A stretch of 64,000 nt of DNA. It comes from Farysia itapuensis (taxonomy: Eukaryota; Basidiomycota; Ustilaginomycetes; Ustilaginales; Ustilaginaceae). The notes below the pieces were generated by a model. It was not told the DNA's origin. It saw nothing but the letters and a program-made list of their open reading frames with translations, and searched no databases. Location of the stretch: the NCBI GenBank assembly GCA_023212645.1, contig JALBYC010000002.1:248001-312000 (forward strand), given 5' to 3'. The position numbers and the translations under genes are program-made. Shown piece after piece: positions 46,401 to 56,109 of the stretch. Positions within the stretch are counted from its first letter, which is position 1. Every line of letters starts with the position of its first letter.

Positions 46401-49400
46401 CCTGCCGAACCAGGCTCGCATGAAGTACCGCTCGTAGTACACTCGGGCGAGGACATTAGCATCGAAGACCACGCTTTGACTGGTAATCACGAAAGCGATA
46501 GCAAGTCTACTGTTCTGAAAGCTAGGGCACGTATACTGCGCGCTCTGACGATTTATCAGACGACGCTGATCACATCTTCCGCATGCATAACGATACCCGC
46601 GCCATACCCAGTCCTGCTTTTAAAAAAGGAAAGCGATCGACTGCTGGAGCTGATTGCTCAGAGGGAGGCCGAAGAACTGAATCGCATCCTTCATGATGAA
46701 GGAAAGCTGCAACCGCCCCCGGCCTCCATTACCGAGATACCATCTGATGAGGGGTCTGGAGATACGGTAGCAAACAACTCCTCACAGGAGGTACAATCAG
46801 CCTCACGCTCGCTTCTGGACGAAAAAGCACCGCCAGAGGTCAGTGTCACAAAATCTCGGAAGTACGACACTATTCCTGAGGAATCAGAAGAAGCTGGCCC
46901 AGAGTCTCCTTTCGACGCCGGCATAGGTCCTGCACAAGGCAATCCACTGTCGGCAGCCGTGGAGGAAAAGGAGGTCATCGATGACCAATTGCCGACTGCA
47001 CGTGTAGAAGCACTTGACGGTCCCAAGACGACGACTCCGACACCCAGGCCGTCTTCGCCAACCCTAGCGACCAAAGCAAAAAGCCAGTCAATTCCGACCT
47101 CGGCCCCCCCCTCAGAAGCTCCGTCGCGAGTCACGTCGCCCAAGTTGACATCGTCTACTTTCGCATCCATTCATGGAAATGTAGGTGTACCGTCCATCTC
47201 CGCCCTCGTACAGAGCAAGCTACCGGTCTTCGATCTGTTCTCCCTCCTCAAAGCACCCTCCGAAGTTGCGAAGGAAGCCGAGTACTCTATTGTACTACAG
47301 CAACACAAGAATCGACTGCAGGAGTGGGGTCGCTATCTTGACATCCACCCCGAGTCTGTTTCACCTTTCAATCACGCTCGCTTGCAGATAATTGTCACGC
47401 GACACTGCACACTGGCGCCCAAACCATGCGATGGGCCAAAGCTTGAGGCAATCGAGTTCTATGGCGAGCGGGACGAGACCCTTGGTGGTCATCTCGAGAG
47501 GTTGGCCGCCAACAGCGCTCAGAGCTGTCCAGCAAAGGGCTGCGGCAAAAACAACGTGCTGCACTACAATACGTATGTGCACAATCAGATTCGGATCCAG
47601 GTAGTGCTCGAGAGATTCGTCTGCCCATTGCCGAACGAGGAGAACCGTCTTCTGAGTTGGAGCTACTGCAAAGTCTGCGAGAACGCGACGCCGGTCGCGC
47701 TTGTCACCGCAGAGACGTGGAGCTACAGCTTCGCAAAGTACCTCGAACTCTACTTTTATCGTCATGACCATTGCAAGACGACTCTGTGCGAACACGACTT
47801 CTACCGAGATCAGGTCCGATACTTTGCCTATCAGAATATGGCCGTACGGTTCCACTCTGAGGTACTCGATCTGTACGACGTCAGTATGCCGCAGACGAAG
47901 CTTTTTATCAATCCGGCGATTCAGTGCAACATCAAAAACGAAGAGACTGCTGCCTTCACCCGCAAGAACCAGGCATATTGGGACAGTGTCTTGGCTCGAA
48001 TCCGAGCGCTCGGCAACGAGGCCTGCTCAGATACAGCAGGTGTCAATAAAGAAAGAAACCGTGCGATCATGGCAGACATGGTGCGACGCTGCGAGACGGA
48101 TCGTCGAGATATCGAGAGTCTCATCGGCAAGCTTTACGAACTCAGTCCCAGCACCGATGCCTTGTGCTTGAATCAAGCGCGACGCGTTCTGCAAGAGAAA
48201 GTAGTTCGGTGGGATATCGACTTTATCGAGTTCGAGAAGACTTGCATACCGTCCGAGAAGGATCTTCGTCGGATCACATCCACCCACCTCAAAAGACTCT
48301 TCTCCGAAAAGGAGCCTTCTGAAGTCAGATCCGAGTCTACTATTAGTGTTCTGCCCCCAGCTAAGGAAATGGACGAAGCCCTGTCAGCAAGCGCCGAGAA
48401 CAACGCGGCAGCCGCTATCGACGAAGCCTCTACATCTGCTGGCAATGGCGTCAGTGCCAAAGCTGCTGAGGCTCTCGGGCTTGTAGGCGCCGATCTGTCT
48501 GTCTTGCCAATGCTCCCGGGCCTGTTGCATGACTCTGCTGAAGCGACAGACCGACACAATTCCCCTTTGAACGTGTTGCAGACACAATCCGAAGATGACA
48601 AGGGATCCAGAGCAGGCTCCGTACCGTTGCGACCTGAGTCAGTACCATCGTCGACAATTGCACCGGGAAGAAGCGATCCCAAACCGTTCCGGGACGGAGA
48701 TCTAGATGACGAGACGGACACTGCAGATCTCTCGCCTGTGGAGACTAGGCCGATGATGGGCAAACGCTCTCTGTCAAACCCTGCAACCGCAGCGTCTTCA
48801 CCGTCGTACTCGTTCAGCAATCGCTCGTATGACCCCTCACACTTTCCTCGTGCAGACGAGAGTTCTTGCACCGAGAGCGAGCTGAATGGTACCGTCACTG
48901 GCCTCATCCGACGCTTTGACAGTCCCAGAAGAAGCAACACTTCATCCAGTATAGCGCTGGATGCTGCTTCTGCTCGCAATCCTGCCGGCGCTCCTAGTCG
49001 ACGACCGACGCTCCGTCGAGGTAAGACAGAGGATCCGCAACCTACCCAAGGGAGAGTATCTGGCAGTCGGCGAAAGGAACCTGCAGATGATGATAGCGAA
49101 TCAGGTGCATTGCCTGCGCCTGCGTCTCCCTCCGCGACTCGCAGTCGATTACCTCGAGCTAAAAGAACCGACAGTGGGAATTCTGTGGCCACAGCTGGAC
49201 GACGAAGTGGTACTGCCACCCCGACGGCGGGCCAGTCGGTTCCTCCACCCACAAGCTACCGACCTCCCGTGGGCAAGGGTCTGAAGGCCGGTCCACGTCC
49301 CATCATTGGACGTAGCGGAGCGTCCGCGTCCGCCACGATGTCCGCGGACAAGGGGCTTAGCAAAGCTGACGGCGAGGGCAGTAGTGGCATCAACGCAACA

Positions 49401-51371
49401 GGCTCTACCTTCAACGTGCAGGGCAGTCGTGTACCGGTGGCAAGAAGGGGCGACGACGGTCCAGGAACTCGAAGTCGAGTGTCGACGATCGCAAAGCACT
49501 TTGATCGGATCAGCAAGGAGGCGGAGAGAGAACGTGAGCGACAGCACCGCTTATTATTGGCGCAGAGAGCGAAGCGAGCGCGACCCGTCGCTGTGACGCG
49601 TGCAAGGGTGGAAGTGTTCAGTAGCGTCAGGGAAGCTGTACGAGATGACGAGAGCGAGCCCGAATCTGCTGCCGAGAGCAGTGGGGATGAAAGTGCTTCC
49701 GGTGCGGACAACGAGGATGAAGAGGAAGACTCAGAGGACGACATCACTGCGACACGATCACCTCGAAAGACTGTCGACGAAAGTCCTCGTCGAGACGGTC
49801 GCCAGAACCGGACAGATGGGCTGCCGTTACGAGCTGGTCCCAAGGCGAATGAATCCGTAGAGTCAGAGCAAGATCCAGGTGACACGATCAAGAAGAGTGA
49901 CAGTGCCAAACTGATTGCCGGCATCGCAAATGCTGACCAAGAATTGACCTTGAGGGGCAAGCGTAACGAGTTGGCTGCACAATCTATCACTGGCGGTGAT
50001 TCGGCGATCATAAACCAGGAGCCATTCAACATACCCGGTCCATCTGCTGCAAGCGAGCTCGAGTCGGACGCTCAATCGATCGCAGCATCGTCAATGACGA
50101 CGTCCACCATGCCATTGACGTTGCCGTCGTACTTGCGCAACGGCTTCACATCAGACTCTGATTCCATGCCTAGCTTGGAGAAGAGCTTTCTCAAGACGCT
50201 GTCCGGCTTTTGGGCTTTCCGACCTGGGGATATGGTTCCATTGGAATATCCGATGCTCAATTCAGAGCACGTCTTTGCAGACTCAGACATCATTTTCCGG
50301 GAGGACGAGCCTTCGTCCATCATTGCTTTCACGCTCAGCTCGAAGCAGTACATGGAACGCTTGAAAAGCATGCGCAACGAGAAGCCCACATTCCGGGAGA
50401 AGGAAGAGACGTTCATGCCCGACACGTCAGATATCGTCGAGAAGGACGGCTGGGGAATTGTCGACATCGAAGAGAACCAGCTTGAGAGCGTGCTCAAGAA
50501 AGAGGGTCGACATTTCCGGTGCGAGTTTGAATCTGGATCGACACGGCTATGGTGCAAAATCCTGTTCGCGGAGCAGTTTGACGCTCTTCGAAGAACCTGC
50601 GGTTGCGATACTTCTGTCATCGAATCGCTGTCCCGGTGCTTCAAGTGGGACTCGTCGGGCGGTAAATCTGGCTCTGCTTTCCTCAAGACGCGAGACCATC
50701 GCTTTGTGGTCAAGCAGCTGTCTAGGTTTGAGATGGACGCCTTTTCAAAGTTCGCACCGCAATACTTCACCTACATGTCGCAGTGCGTGTCTCGCGGACG
50801 CAAGACGACGCTTGCCAAGATCTTTGGCTGCTTCCGCATCGGGTTCCGCAATCCGCAGACGGGAAAGAATATCAAGCTGGACTGCTTTGTGATGGAGAAT
50901 CTGTTTTATGGGCTCGAAGGGATCCGCTCCTATGACCTCAAAGGCAGTACTCGAAATCGCTACGTACAAGAGACAGGCAAGGAGAATGAGGTGCTTCTCG
51001 ACGAGAATCTGGTCGAAAACAGCCATCTCTCTCCGATCTTCATTCGGGAGCATTCAAAGAAGCTGCTTCGGGCCAGCCTGTATAACGACTCGCTCTTCTT
51101 GGCGGACATGAACGTGATGGATTACTCGCTCATGGTCGGGATTGACAAGAAGAACGACCGTCTGGTGGTCGGCATCATCGACTTTGTGCGTACCTACACC
51201 TGGGACAAGCGTGTCGAGAGCTTTGTCAAAGAAACGGCGCTGCTTGGAGGTGGAGGAAAGGGCGAGCCCACGATCATCACGCCTCCAGACTACCGAACTC
51301 GATTTCTCACGTTTATCGACAAGTCGCTGCTTCTCATGCCTGATCATTGGATCGAGAATTGGGCGCTGTAG
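43458..51371 (+). CDS. FAB1: 1-phosphatidylinositol 3-phosphate 5-kinase Fab1/PIKfyve
   Basis: Makes PtdIns(3,5)P2 on endosomes and the vacuole, controlling vacuole size and membrane traffic. A single exon encodes 2637 residues. The FYVE finger is at about 335-400, with RKHHCRICGQIFCGRC binding PtdIns3P and the paired CxxC zinc ligands present. A CCT/TCP-1-like chaperonin domain lies at about 750-955 (VVVEKAVSRTALELLEKEGIVVV). A Cys-rich middle region follows, around 1290-1480. The C-terminal PIP kinase domain covers about 2215-2630, with FVMENLFYG, YDLKGSTRNRYV and MDYSLMVGID, the last holding the catalytic Asp. Long Ser-rich disordered linkers separate the domains and make it longer than yeast Fab1 (about 2280). 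The frame opens at a GTG at 43425, but the first ATG is at 43458. Confidence 0.95.
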   Translation: MAYASTSQQSEDAGLTSFGFLDDAQDSQETSFALGSLFSRVRSALGAGMLSDPSAPDLTSSIHLSQNPPIASTSSNSTYTPSRASAIPNHRKAALAKPIRGLSNIEEHPEASISSPPSRSDTFDSSARRHGDPTNRSRGIDSSSFATRASSSSNKARGMKASGSLTSLSSARSHGSSSTAGDASGRGLPLMLKSIAPAPAVTFTSHAVATNTRSELAGPASSYNDDRDSVYADDGDGVPDTSRDTFSILRGESESVIDRSHLAKHGWSAIPGFPLSKDILADDMRSLRSGSTRIHLTEPLEDLPSRSAAQAGLQTSADAIMHRMRGEGLSRKFWMADANAKECRECLTVFTPFRRKHHCRICGQIFCGRCAAHIMKGRRFDYEGMIRVCNFCKRMLEEYDRRDQESHRQQKLGTLTRRASLNPNRIQPDKDMISAPLEAQIKSPQAQFAANHLFASANAGPSAFPYGLSHMPSHGSTLSPVEFEQFERHGTLSRATAKKVKRVEAAPSAPFRKGMDEDDMPSVPEPHIDGDASHLTDADAKPATPALETAPNQELPSSTNEVNSSDKTGESSSIAFPSSESHASLNPAAIRSTYDYPRLRLVSETARPVQRSRMRSLRTIAGLDPAQASALIRSRFEHFNRPDTPTNHAGATDDEVVPSGLPANRSTTLEFYKELRICPEGITPALLEASITHHALDHLRKMMEQTLSRSGVSNVGKWIDVLLPFILTTVSRVKPNAREDHSQDIREFVKIKRIPGGRPDDSEYVDGYVCTKHVATKRMAALMPLTNARIIVIRFALDYHRGASQFMSLEPLIAQEREYMRILVARIVALRPQIVVVEKAVSRTALELLEKEGIVVVRNVKPDAIRAISRCTQADIITSIDRLSLDPRIGRCRFFNVETFQHATSSGWKKSFMRFEGTPKQLGCAIVLRGADGPKLSQIKKILVMMVFVAYSLRMEEHVMADEGARMETIYSDVGPVTGCLPAEPGSHEVPLVVHSGEDISIEDHALTGNHESDSKSTVLKARARILRALTIYQTTLITSSACITIPAPYPVLLLKKESDRLLELIAQREAEELNRILHDEGKLQPPPASITEIPSDEGSGDTVANNSSQEVQSASRSLLDEKAPPEVSVTKSRKYDTIPEESEEAGPESPFDAGIGPAQGNPLSAAVEEKEVIDDQLPTARVEALDGPKTTTPTPRPSSPTLATKAKSQSIPTSAPPSEAPSRVTSPKLTSSTFASIHGNVGVPSISALVQSKLPVFDLFSLLKAPSEVAKEAEYSIVLQQHKNRLQEWGRYLDIHPESVSPFNHARLQIIVTRHCTLAPKPCDGPKLEAIEFYGERDETLGGHLERLAANSAQSCPAKGCGKNNVLHYNTYVHNQIRIQVVLERFVCPLPNEENRLLSWSYCKVCENATPVALVTAETWSYSFAKYLELYFYRHDHCKTTLCEHDFYRDQVRYFAYQNMAVRFHSEVLDLYDVSMPQTKLFINPAIQCNIKNEETAAFTRKNQAYWDSVLARIRALGNEACSDTAGVNKERNRAIMADMVRRCETDRRDIESLIGKLYELSPSTDALCLNQARRVLQEKVVRWDIDFIEFEKTCIPSEKDLRRITSTHLKRLFSEKEPSEVRSESTISVLPPAKEMDEALSASAENNAAAAIDEASTSAGNGVSAKAAEALGLVGADLSVLPMLPGLLHDSAEATDRHNSPLNVLQTQSEDDKGSRAGSVPLRPESVPSSTIAPGRSDPKPFRDGDLDDETDTADLSPVETRPMMGKRSLSNPATAASSPSYSFSNRSYDPSHFPRADESSCTESELNGTVTGLIRRFDSPRRSNTSSSIALDAASARNPAGAPSRRPTLRRGKTEDPQPTQGRVSGSRRKEPADDDSESGALPAPASPSATRSRLPRAKRTDSGNSVATAGRRSGTATPTAGQSVPPPTSYRPPVGKGLKAGPRPIIGRSGASASATMSADKGLSKADGEGSSGINATGSTFNVQGSRVPVARRGDDGPGTRSRVSTIAKHFDRISKEAERERERQHRLLLAQRAKRARPVAVTRARVEVFSSVREAVRDDESEPESAAESSGDESASGADNEDEEEDSEDDITATRSPRKTVDESPRRDGRQNRTDGLPLRAGPKANESVESEQDPGDTIKKSDSAKLIAGIANADQELTLRGKRNELAAQSITGGDSAIINQEPFNIPGPSAASELESDAQSIAASSMTTSTMPLTLPSYLRNGFTSDSDSMPSLEKSFLKTLSGFWAFRPGDMVPLEYPMLNSEHVFADSDIIFREDEPSSIIAFTLSSKQYMERLKSMRNEKPTFREKEETFMPDTSDIVEKDGWGIVDIEENQLESVLKKEGRHFRCEFESGSTRLWCKILFAEQFDALRRTCGCDTSVIESLSRCFKWDSSGGKSGSAFLKTRDHRFVVKQLSRFEMDAFSKFAPQYFTYMSQCVSRGRKTTLAKIFGCFRIGFRNPQTGKNIKLDCFVMENLFYGLEGIRSYDLKGSTRNRYVQETGKENEVLLDENLVENSHLSPIFIREHSKKLLRASLYNDSLFLADMNVMDYSLMVGIDKKNDRLVVGIIDFVRTYTWDKRVESFVKETALLGGGGKGEPTIITPPDYRTRFLTFIDKSLLLMPDHWIENWAL

Positions 51372-51825
51372 CCCTCGGCATCATTCTAGCTGTTCGTTCA
51401 GAAAGCTCACGTTGCAATTGCATTTGTACAGCCGTGACAAGATGGAACTGATGAGAGTATGAGACAAGCGTATGATACATGCCGAACTCACTTGCTACCG
51501 ACAGGCCTGTCACGGAATGGGGCAGGGGCAGACGAGGAGCACAGGCTGAGCTGGAAAAAGAGGACAGATACTTCGGTTAATTCATAGGTGTATGGACTAA
51601 AGACTCGAGGAGGGCATCAGGCCGCGGATTGGACAGTGAGCTTATATATAGTATATCTGACTTATGCTATGAAGTGCCATGTCACAGAGGTAGCCTCATA
51701 TGAAGGTCCTGCCGTATGGTAAGACTCTTGAGATTCGGCTGTGGTCTGCCTTTCTGTTGTTCTCCCTCTGGCCGGTACTCTAGGATGCACTTGAATGAGC
51801 TGTGGCAGGTACGGCCTTGGTCGAG
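51372..51825. other. fab1 3' flank
   Basis: These 454 bases contain fab1 3' UTR and AT-rich sequence (TATATATAGTATATC near 51642-51658). No ORF is supported. Confidence 0.45.
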
Positions 51826-52523
51826 TCAGCTTTGGCTCGACGCTTTGGGTTGGCTGAGGGTATGATGCGCATTCAAGTGTCGGACGCACAACAAGTTCAA
51901 GAGAAGAGGCTTGGCGATGTCAGTGATGTGACTGCCGACCAATGGGTCGCCTTCGCTCCCGAGCTCCTCGACCTGCCATGCCGCGACCAGGTACGCGGTC
52001 AGCAGCACCTGGAAACAGCGGGCCGCGTTCGTCTTGCTTCCGAACGCGACTCGGTCCCCCAGCGCCTCCAGCCGGTCAACTGAGGGCCAAGACCACAGAG
52101 CATCATGTGCGAACGTGAGGCCGCGGTTGTCGTCGGTCGGGTCCCAGACCTCGTTCGCCCTCTCGAGGCCTTGCACCCATGCCTCGAGTTCGGGGGCGGC
52201 ATCGCCCGCCCAAATCTCCTCCGCACTATCCCTGGCCTCTCGGAGGAAGCCGGCCAAGGTCGACTGCCCGGGAAAGCGAGTGAAAAAGTTGCCAGTATCA
52301 AGGTGCTCCGCAAGCCCACAGACTGTGGGGAAAGTGAAGCGACCAAGTCGAACAGGTGTTGTGGGCGTGTGAGAAGCAAAAGGCTGGTGTCGAACATCGA
52401 TTGGAAGTTGCTCACGTCGGTCAACGCGTCTCTCGACGGACTGTCACCGTGGCGCTGTAGCGCGCCTTCTATGGGCTGCTTGTCTCCCAGGCTCCGTATA
52501 GTGCGCACGCTTGTCTCCTTCAT
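51826..52523 (-). CDS. Unidentified gene, possible two-exon model or decayed copy
   Basis: I do not recognise this protein. A minus-strand frame is open for 205 codons (52443-51829) but lacks an early ATG. Its translation looks natural, with several tryptophans, for example REARDSAEEIWAGDAAPELE and WVQGLERANEVWDPTDDN. An ATG at 52523 starts a second open frame that overlaps it. A splice from 52447 (GTGACA, weak donor) to 52323 (CCCCACAG, good acceptor after a pyrimidine run) would join them in frame to give 190 residues: exons 52523-52448 and 52322-51826. Without that intron, the two frames suggest a frameshifted remnant. No signal peptide or known motif is visible. Gene or pseudogene status is open. 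Confidence 0.35.
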
Positions 52524-52624
52524 TTAGCTCTTGATCCAGCAATCGTATTCTTCGCCTCGCCTTCTGCGGTCAAGATCCGACCTCGGTGTACCGTGATCAA
52601 GATTGTGATATGTCGACATATGTA

Positions 52625-52696
52625 GTATACTCCCTGGTAGACATCCTGCTTGTCATGGGCCCAAGCGCCGCCCGATCTTGGGCTTTGGGAGTATAC
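52625..52696. repeat. Nested inverted repeat
   Basis: The outer arms are perfect 10-mers, GTATACTCCC at 52625-52634 and GGGAGTATAC at 52687-52696. Inside, GCCCAAG and CTTGGGC form a second stem around an 11-base loop, directly before the outer 3' arm. The two stems are coaxial with an asymmetric bulge. No target-site duplication or transposase was seen. Confidence 0.7.
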
Positions 52697-52909
52697 ATTG
52701 TTCTGCTCTTATGTGTCTGGCAGGTCCTTCTTCAGTACCACAGTACGAGGATTTTGCGGTCTTGGCTCGGAGTCCTTCAAAACTTCGGTCTTTATATGTA
52801 GGAGCTGCGCATTCTCCCACATGACATGAAATGAAACAGTGTTCAAGGTGTCTGTGCGTAAGTTCTCTCGCAGCGAGTCACACACGACCACATGCTCCAT
52901 GCTGTATAT

Positions 52910-52985
52910 GCTCATGCTCATATGCTCGATCGATATGCTCGATATGCTCCAAATATGCTAATATGCTTCATGCTCATATGTGCTC
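52910..52985. repeat. Degenerate ATATGCTC tandem repeats
   Basis: About eight imperfect copies of ATATGCTC or CATGCTC follow each other, for example CTCATATGCTCGAT and GATATGCTCGATATG. The tract looks like a decayed minisatellite, about 270 bases upstream of the cct7 start. Confidence 0.6.
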
Positions 52986-53252
52986 AGGATGCGAGCTCGT
53001 TGATCTTGCAGCGTAAAGCCCAAAGTCGAATTGTCGAAAACCAGAATGAATATCGAACAAGAGGGAAGAAAAAAGTTGAATACAAACCGACATTAGATTG
53101 GTGGTCACTTTGAACATGCCGTGCGTATTCGGACATTTCACTTTTGAGAAGGAAAGGACGCTGCGCAGAGTAACACCGTCATTTCTTCTCATCCCTACCT
53201 TACCCAAGAAGCACACAGCACCCTGTCCATTCCGCGGTAGACTTTACTCACA

Positions 53253-54935
53253 ATGGCGGGACGACTGGGCGGCATGATGCCCAACGCACCCATCATTCTT
53301 CTCCGCGAAGACACTGATATCTCACAGGGCACTTCACAGCTGCTTCACAACATTGGTGCCTGTTCGTCCATTGTCTCCTGTGTCGCTTCCACCTTGGGCC
53401 CACGCGGGATGGACAAGCTGATTGTCAACGAGCGCGGACAGGCGACAATCTCAAATGACGGTGCTACTATTCTCAAGCTGCTCGACATTGTTCACCCTGC
53501 TGCCAAGACGCTCGTGGACATTGCACGTGCACAGGATGCGGAGGTTGGTGATGGCACCACATCGGTTGTTTTGCTCGCCGGTGAGATGCTCAGAGAGGCG
53601 AGATCGTTCATCGAAGAGGGCGTTGCTCCACACATCATCATTAAGGGCTACAGAAAAGCTGCTCTATTGGCAGTGGAAAAGATTAAGGAAATGGCAGTGA
53701 CGATCGACAAGAGCGACAAAGCCGCCTTCCACGATCTACTCATCAAATGTGCCGGAACCAGCATGTCGTCCAAGCTCATTGTCTCCCAAAAGCCCTTTTT
53801 CTCCAAGATGGTCGTAGACGCCGTCATGTCCCTAGACCAGGATGACCTCGACGAGAGCCTGATTGGCATCAAAAAGGTCCCCGGAGGCGGTATGCAAGAT
53901 TCGTTGCTTGTCAACGGTGTGGCATTCAAGAAGACGTTTGCCTACGCCGGGTTCGAGCAACAGCCAAAATCATTCGTCAACCCCAAGGTGCTCTGCTTGA
54001 ACGTCGAACTGGAACTCAAGGCGGAAAAGGACAATGCCGAAGTGCGAATCAGCGAAGTGTCAGAGTACCAAGCCGTGGTCGACGCCGAATGGCAGATTAT
54101 CTACAACAAGCTGGAAGCCATTGTCAAGACGGGTGCCAAAGTCGTGCTCTCCAAACTGCCAATCGGCGATTTGGCAACCCAGTTCTTTGCGGATCGCGAT
54201 ATCTTCTGCGCAGGTCGAGTGCCCGCTGACGACATGAAGCGTGTCGTGCAGGCTGTTGGCGGCGCAGTGCAGAGCACATGTTCCGACATTCAACCCGAAA
54301 AGCATCTCGGCTCGTGCGGCAAGTTCGAAGAACGTCAAATCGGAGGCGAACGCTTCAACATCTTCGAAGAGTGTCCACAGGCAAAGACGTGCACGCTCGT
54401 GCTTCGCGGTGGTGCCGAGCAATTTATTGCCGAAGTCGAACGCTCCTTGCACGACGCTATCATGATTGTCAAGCGTGCCATCAAGAACAGCCACGTCGTC
54501 GCTGGCGGTGGAGCCACCGAGATGGAGCTGAGCAAGTACCTGCGCGACTACTCCAAAACCATTCACGGCAAGCAGCAGCTCATCATTGGAGCTTTCGCCA
54601 AGTCGCTCGAGTGCATCCCGCGCCAGTTGGCCGATAACGCCGGATTTGACGCAACAGATTTGCTGAACCGTCTGCGCATGAAGCATGCACAGGGCGCACA
54701 GTGGGAAGGCATCGACATTGACGCTGAAGACACAGCCGACCTCATGGAGAAATTCGTCTGGGAACCCAGTCTTGTGCGTATCAACGCTTTGCAGTCCGCT
54801 TCTGAGGCAGCCTGTCTCATTCTCAGCGTCGACGAAACTATTCGCAATCAGGCGAGTGAAAAGGCGCAGCCCGGGCCAAAAGCTCCACCCGGCACCATGC
54901 AAAAAGCCCTCCGAGGCCGCGTCCCCCGCCGCTAA
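53253..54935 (+). CDS. CCT7: T-complex protein 1 subunit eta (CCT7)
   Basis: Subunit of the cytosolic TRiC/CCT chaperonin ring that folds actin, tubulin and other proteins. It has 560 residues in one exon, the usual size. Clear marks are [36 protein letters not shown], and [13 protein letters not shown], the ATPase motif with the nucleotide-binding [18 protein letters not shown] lies in the apical domain and [20 protein letters not shown] near 415. The [21 protein letters not shown] segment and [12 protein letters not shown] identify the eta rather than another CCT subunit. The start ATG is followed by a short Gly/Met-rich leader ([13 protein letters not shown]) before the conserved core. Confidence 0.96.
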   Translation: MAGRLGGMMPNAPIILLREDTDISQGTSQLLHNIGACSSIVSCVASTLGPRGMDKLIVNERGQATISNDGATILKLLDIVHPAAKTLVDIARAQDAEVGDGTTSVVLLAGEMLREARSFIEEGVAPHIIIKGYRKAALLAVEKIKEMAVTIDKSDKAAFHDLLIKCAGTSMSSKLIVSQKPFFSKMVVDAVMSLDQDDLDESLIGIKKVPGGGMQDSLLVNGVAFKKTFAYAGFEQQPKSFVNPKVLCLNVELELKAEKDNAEVRISEVSEYQAVVDAEWQIIYNKLEAIVKTGAKVVLSKLPIGDLATQFFADRDIFCAGRVPADDMKRVVQAVGGAVQSTCSDIQPEKHLGSCGKFEERQIGGERFNIFEECPQAKTCTLVLRGGAEQFIAEVERSLHDAIMIVKRAIKNSHVVAGGGATEMELSKYLRDYSKTIHGKQQLIIGAFAKSLECIPRQLADNAGFDATDLLNRLRMKHAQGAQWEGIDIDAEDTADLMEKFVWEPSLVRINALQSASEAACLILSVDETIRNQASEKAQPGPKAPPGTMQKALRGRVPRR

Positions 54936-55398
54936 CATGTATACTACTTTTGAAAAATGCAATGAAATGCACACTGGGCTAAAGAACGTGCGGGCTGAAA
55001 ATGGTGGGGAGTTCGGAGAATGGATCCGAGCGGAGGTGGTGATGTACGTGGGTCAAGCAGGGGTGGTTGCACAATCGCACAAACCCCCTTTTCTCACGCC
55101 AAAGGCAGGAGAAGTATCACCAAGATTTGTGCATGCCTGCCAAACCCACAGTGACGAATCTTCTGCTTCACATTGACGAATCCCACCACCTCGCTACCAC
55201 CGTGGCTGTGCTTAGTGAAGTGGGATACTGGGTCTCAAGAGGCGGATAGGTGGGGCAATTCATCTTTTGAGAAGCTGACTCAAAGGCTATACAGCCCTTG
55301 CAGGCGCATATATAGAGAACTTCGTCGGACCGGTGTGCATTCCTCAATCAACCCTCTCACGATTTACCCGATTACAGAAGCACGCAGTCTCGAACGCA
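54936..55398. promoter_or_regulatory. Upstream region of the first small secreted gene
   Basis: 463 bases. A TATATA box at about 55309-55314 lies 85-90 bases before the start of the secreted-protein gene, a normal distance for a regulated fungal promoter. No ORF is supported. Confidence 0.5.
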
Positions 55399-55765
55399 AT
55401 GCAGATCTTCAAGACTGGACTTTTCGTGGCCTGCGCCGTTGGCCTGGCTGTTGCCGTACCCGCAAAGCGAGACGGTACTAGTTGCGGCTTGCAGTACACA
55501 AAGACCGAGAGAGGCTCTACCATCGTTTTCTCTGGAAGCCAGATCCCGAGCCGCAAATGCGCTGAAGGCAGTCTTTGCTGCGTCGGTAGCAAGTCAAGGG
55601 ACTACAATATCTTGATCCATACTGGTCGAGCTGTCGGGTAAGTTTCGCGCATCCAGTCTCATGACTGTTGCAGTGGCTGATTTATTCTGCTCTGAATTTT
55701 CACACTGCTATAGTTTTTGCCAGACCCTCGACGCCGATGAAGCAGGACTTTCTTGCTTCCAGTAA
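55399..55765 (+). CDS. Small secreted six-cysteine protein, copy A
   Basis: I do not recognise this family. Exons 55399-55637 and 55714-55765 (239 and 52 nt) encode 96 residues. The 76-nt intron has GTAAGT and CTATAG ends and splits a Gly codon. Residues 1-20 form a signal peptide (FKTGLFVACAVGLAVAV), followed by PAKR, a possible Kex2 site. The mature part has six cysteines at 29, 54, 60, 61, 82 and 94, with an adjacent pair, and ends in GLSCFQ. It lacks the eight-cysteine pattern of hydrophobins. The second exon is only 17 codons. Copy B, 345 bases downstream, has the same exon lengths and nearly the same cysteine positions, which supports both as real genes. Size, secretion and cysteine content fit a smut effector or secreted surface peptide, but function is unknown. 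Confidence 0.82.
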
Positions 55766-56109
55766 GGAAGTTCGTTCCCCGGATCGCTCTTTCGAGAAAG
55801 AACAGGTTCTCACCTAATGTTTGAGTGTCGTGTGAAAGAGAGCTTCGTCGCCGAGGGGCAACCCCCCGGAGGTCACTTTCTCCTGCATCACTCAACGGTT
55901 GATCCAAAGAGGTATGAAGTGGGGTGCCTGCTGAGTCTTCCTGTTCACGTCCCACCAGAGAAGAATTTTCGTGCAAGGGGCTTCGTCGCGGATCGCTCCG
56001 TCACCTTTATCGGTAGCCGACTGAACGGATCGATGGAAGACAGAAAGCACATAAAGGTCACCAGATATTGTCCGTCCTCCTTCACAATATACAACTCTCT
56101 ACGAAAACG
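55766..56109. promoter_or_regulatory. Spacer between the two small secreted genes
   Basis: 344 bases. It contains two similar segments, GCTTCGTCGCCGA (near 55842) and GCTTCGTCGCGGA (near 55979), and a CATAAAGG TATA-like string about 60 bases before copy B. No ORF is supported. Confidence 0.45.

Larger units (their letters stand above)
52524..53252. other. Region with nested inverted repeat and ATATGCTC repeats
   Basis: These 729 bases upstream of cct7 hold the inverted repeat listed separately and a run of ATATGCTC-like units at about 52910-52985. The only ORF of note (52602-52801, starting MSTYVVYSL) overlaps the inverted repeat and is hydrophobic. I do not support it as a gene. Confidence 0.4.

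Noticed and set aside
48173..49252. 359-residue minus-strand ORF opposite fab1
   Set aside because: Lies wholly within a conserved gene, low complexity, no domain.
52602..52801. Hydrophobic short ORF overlapping the inverted repeat
   Set aside because: Too short and explained by the repeat and T-rich sequence; no conserved feature.
54060..54974. 304-residue minus-strand ORF opposite cct7
   Set aside because: Antisense of a highly conserved coding region; no recognisable content.
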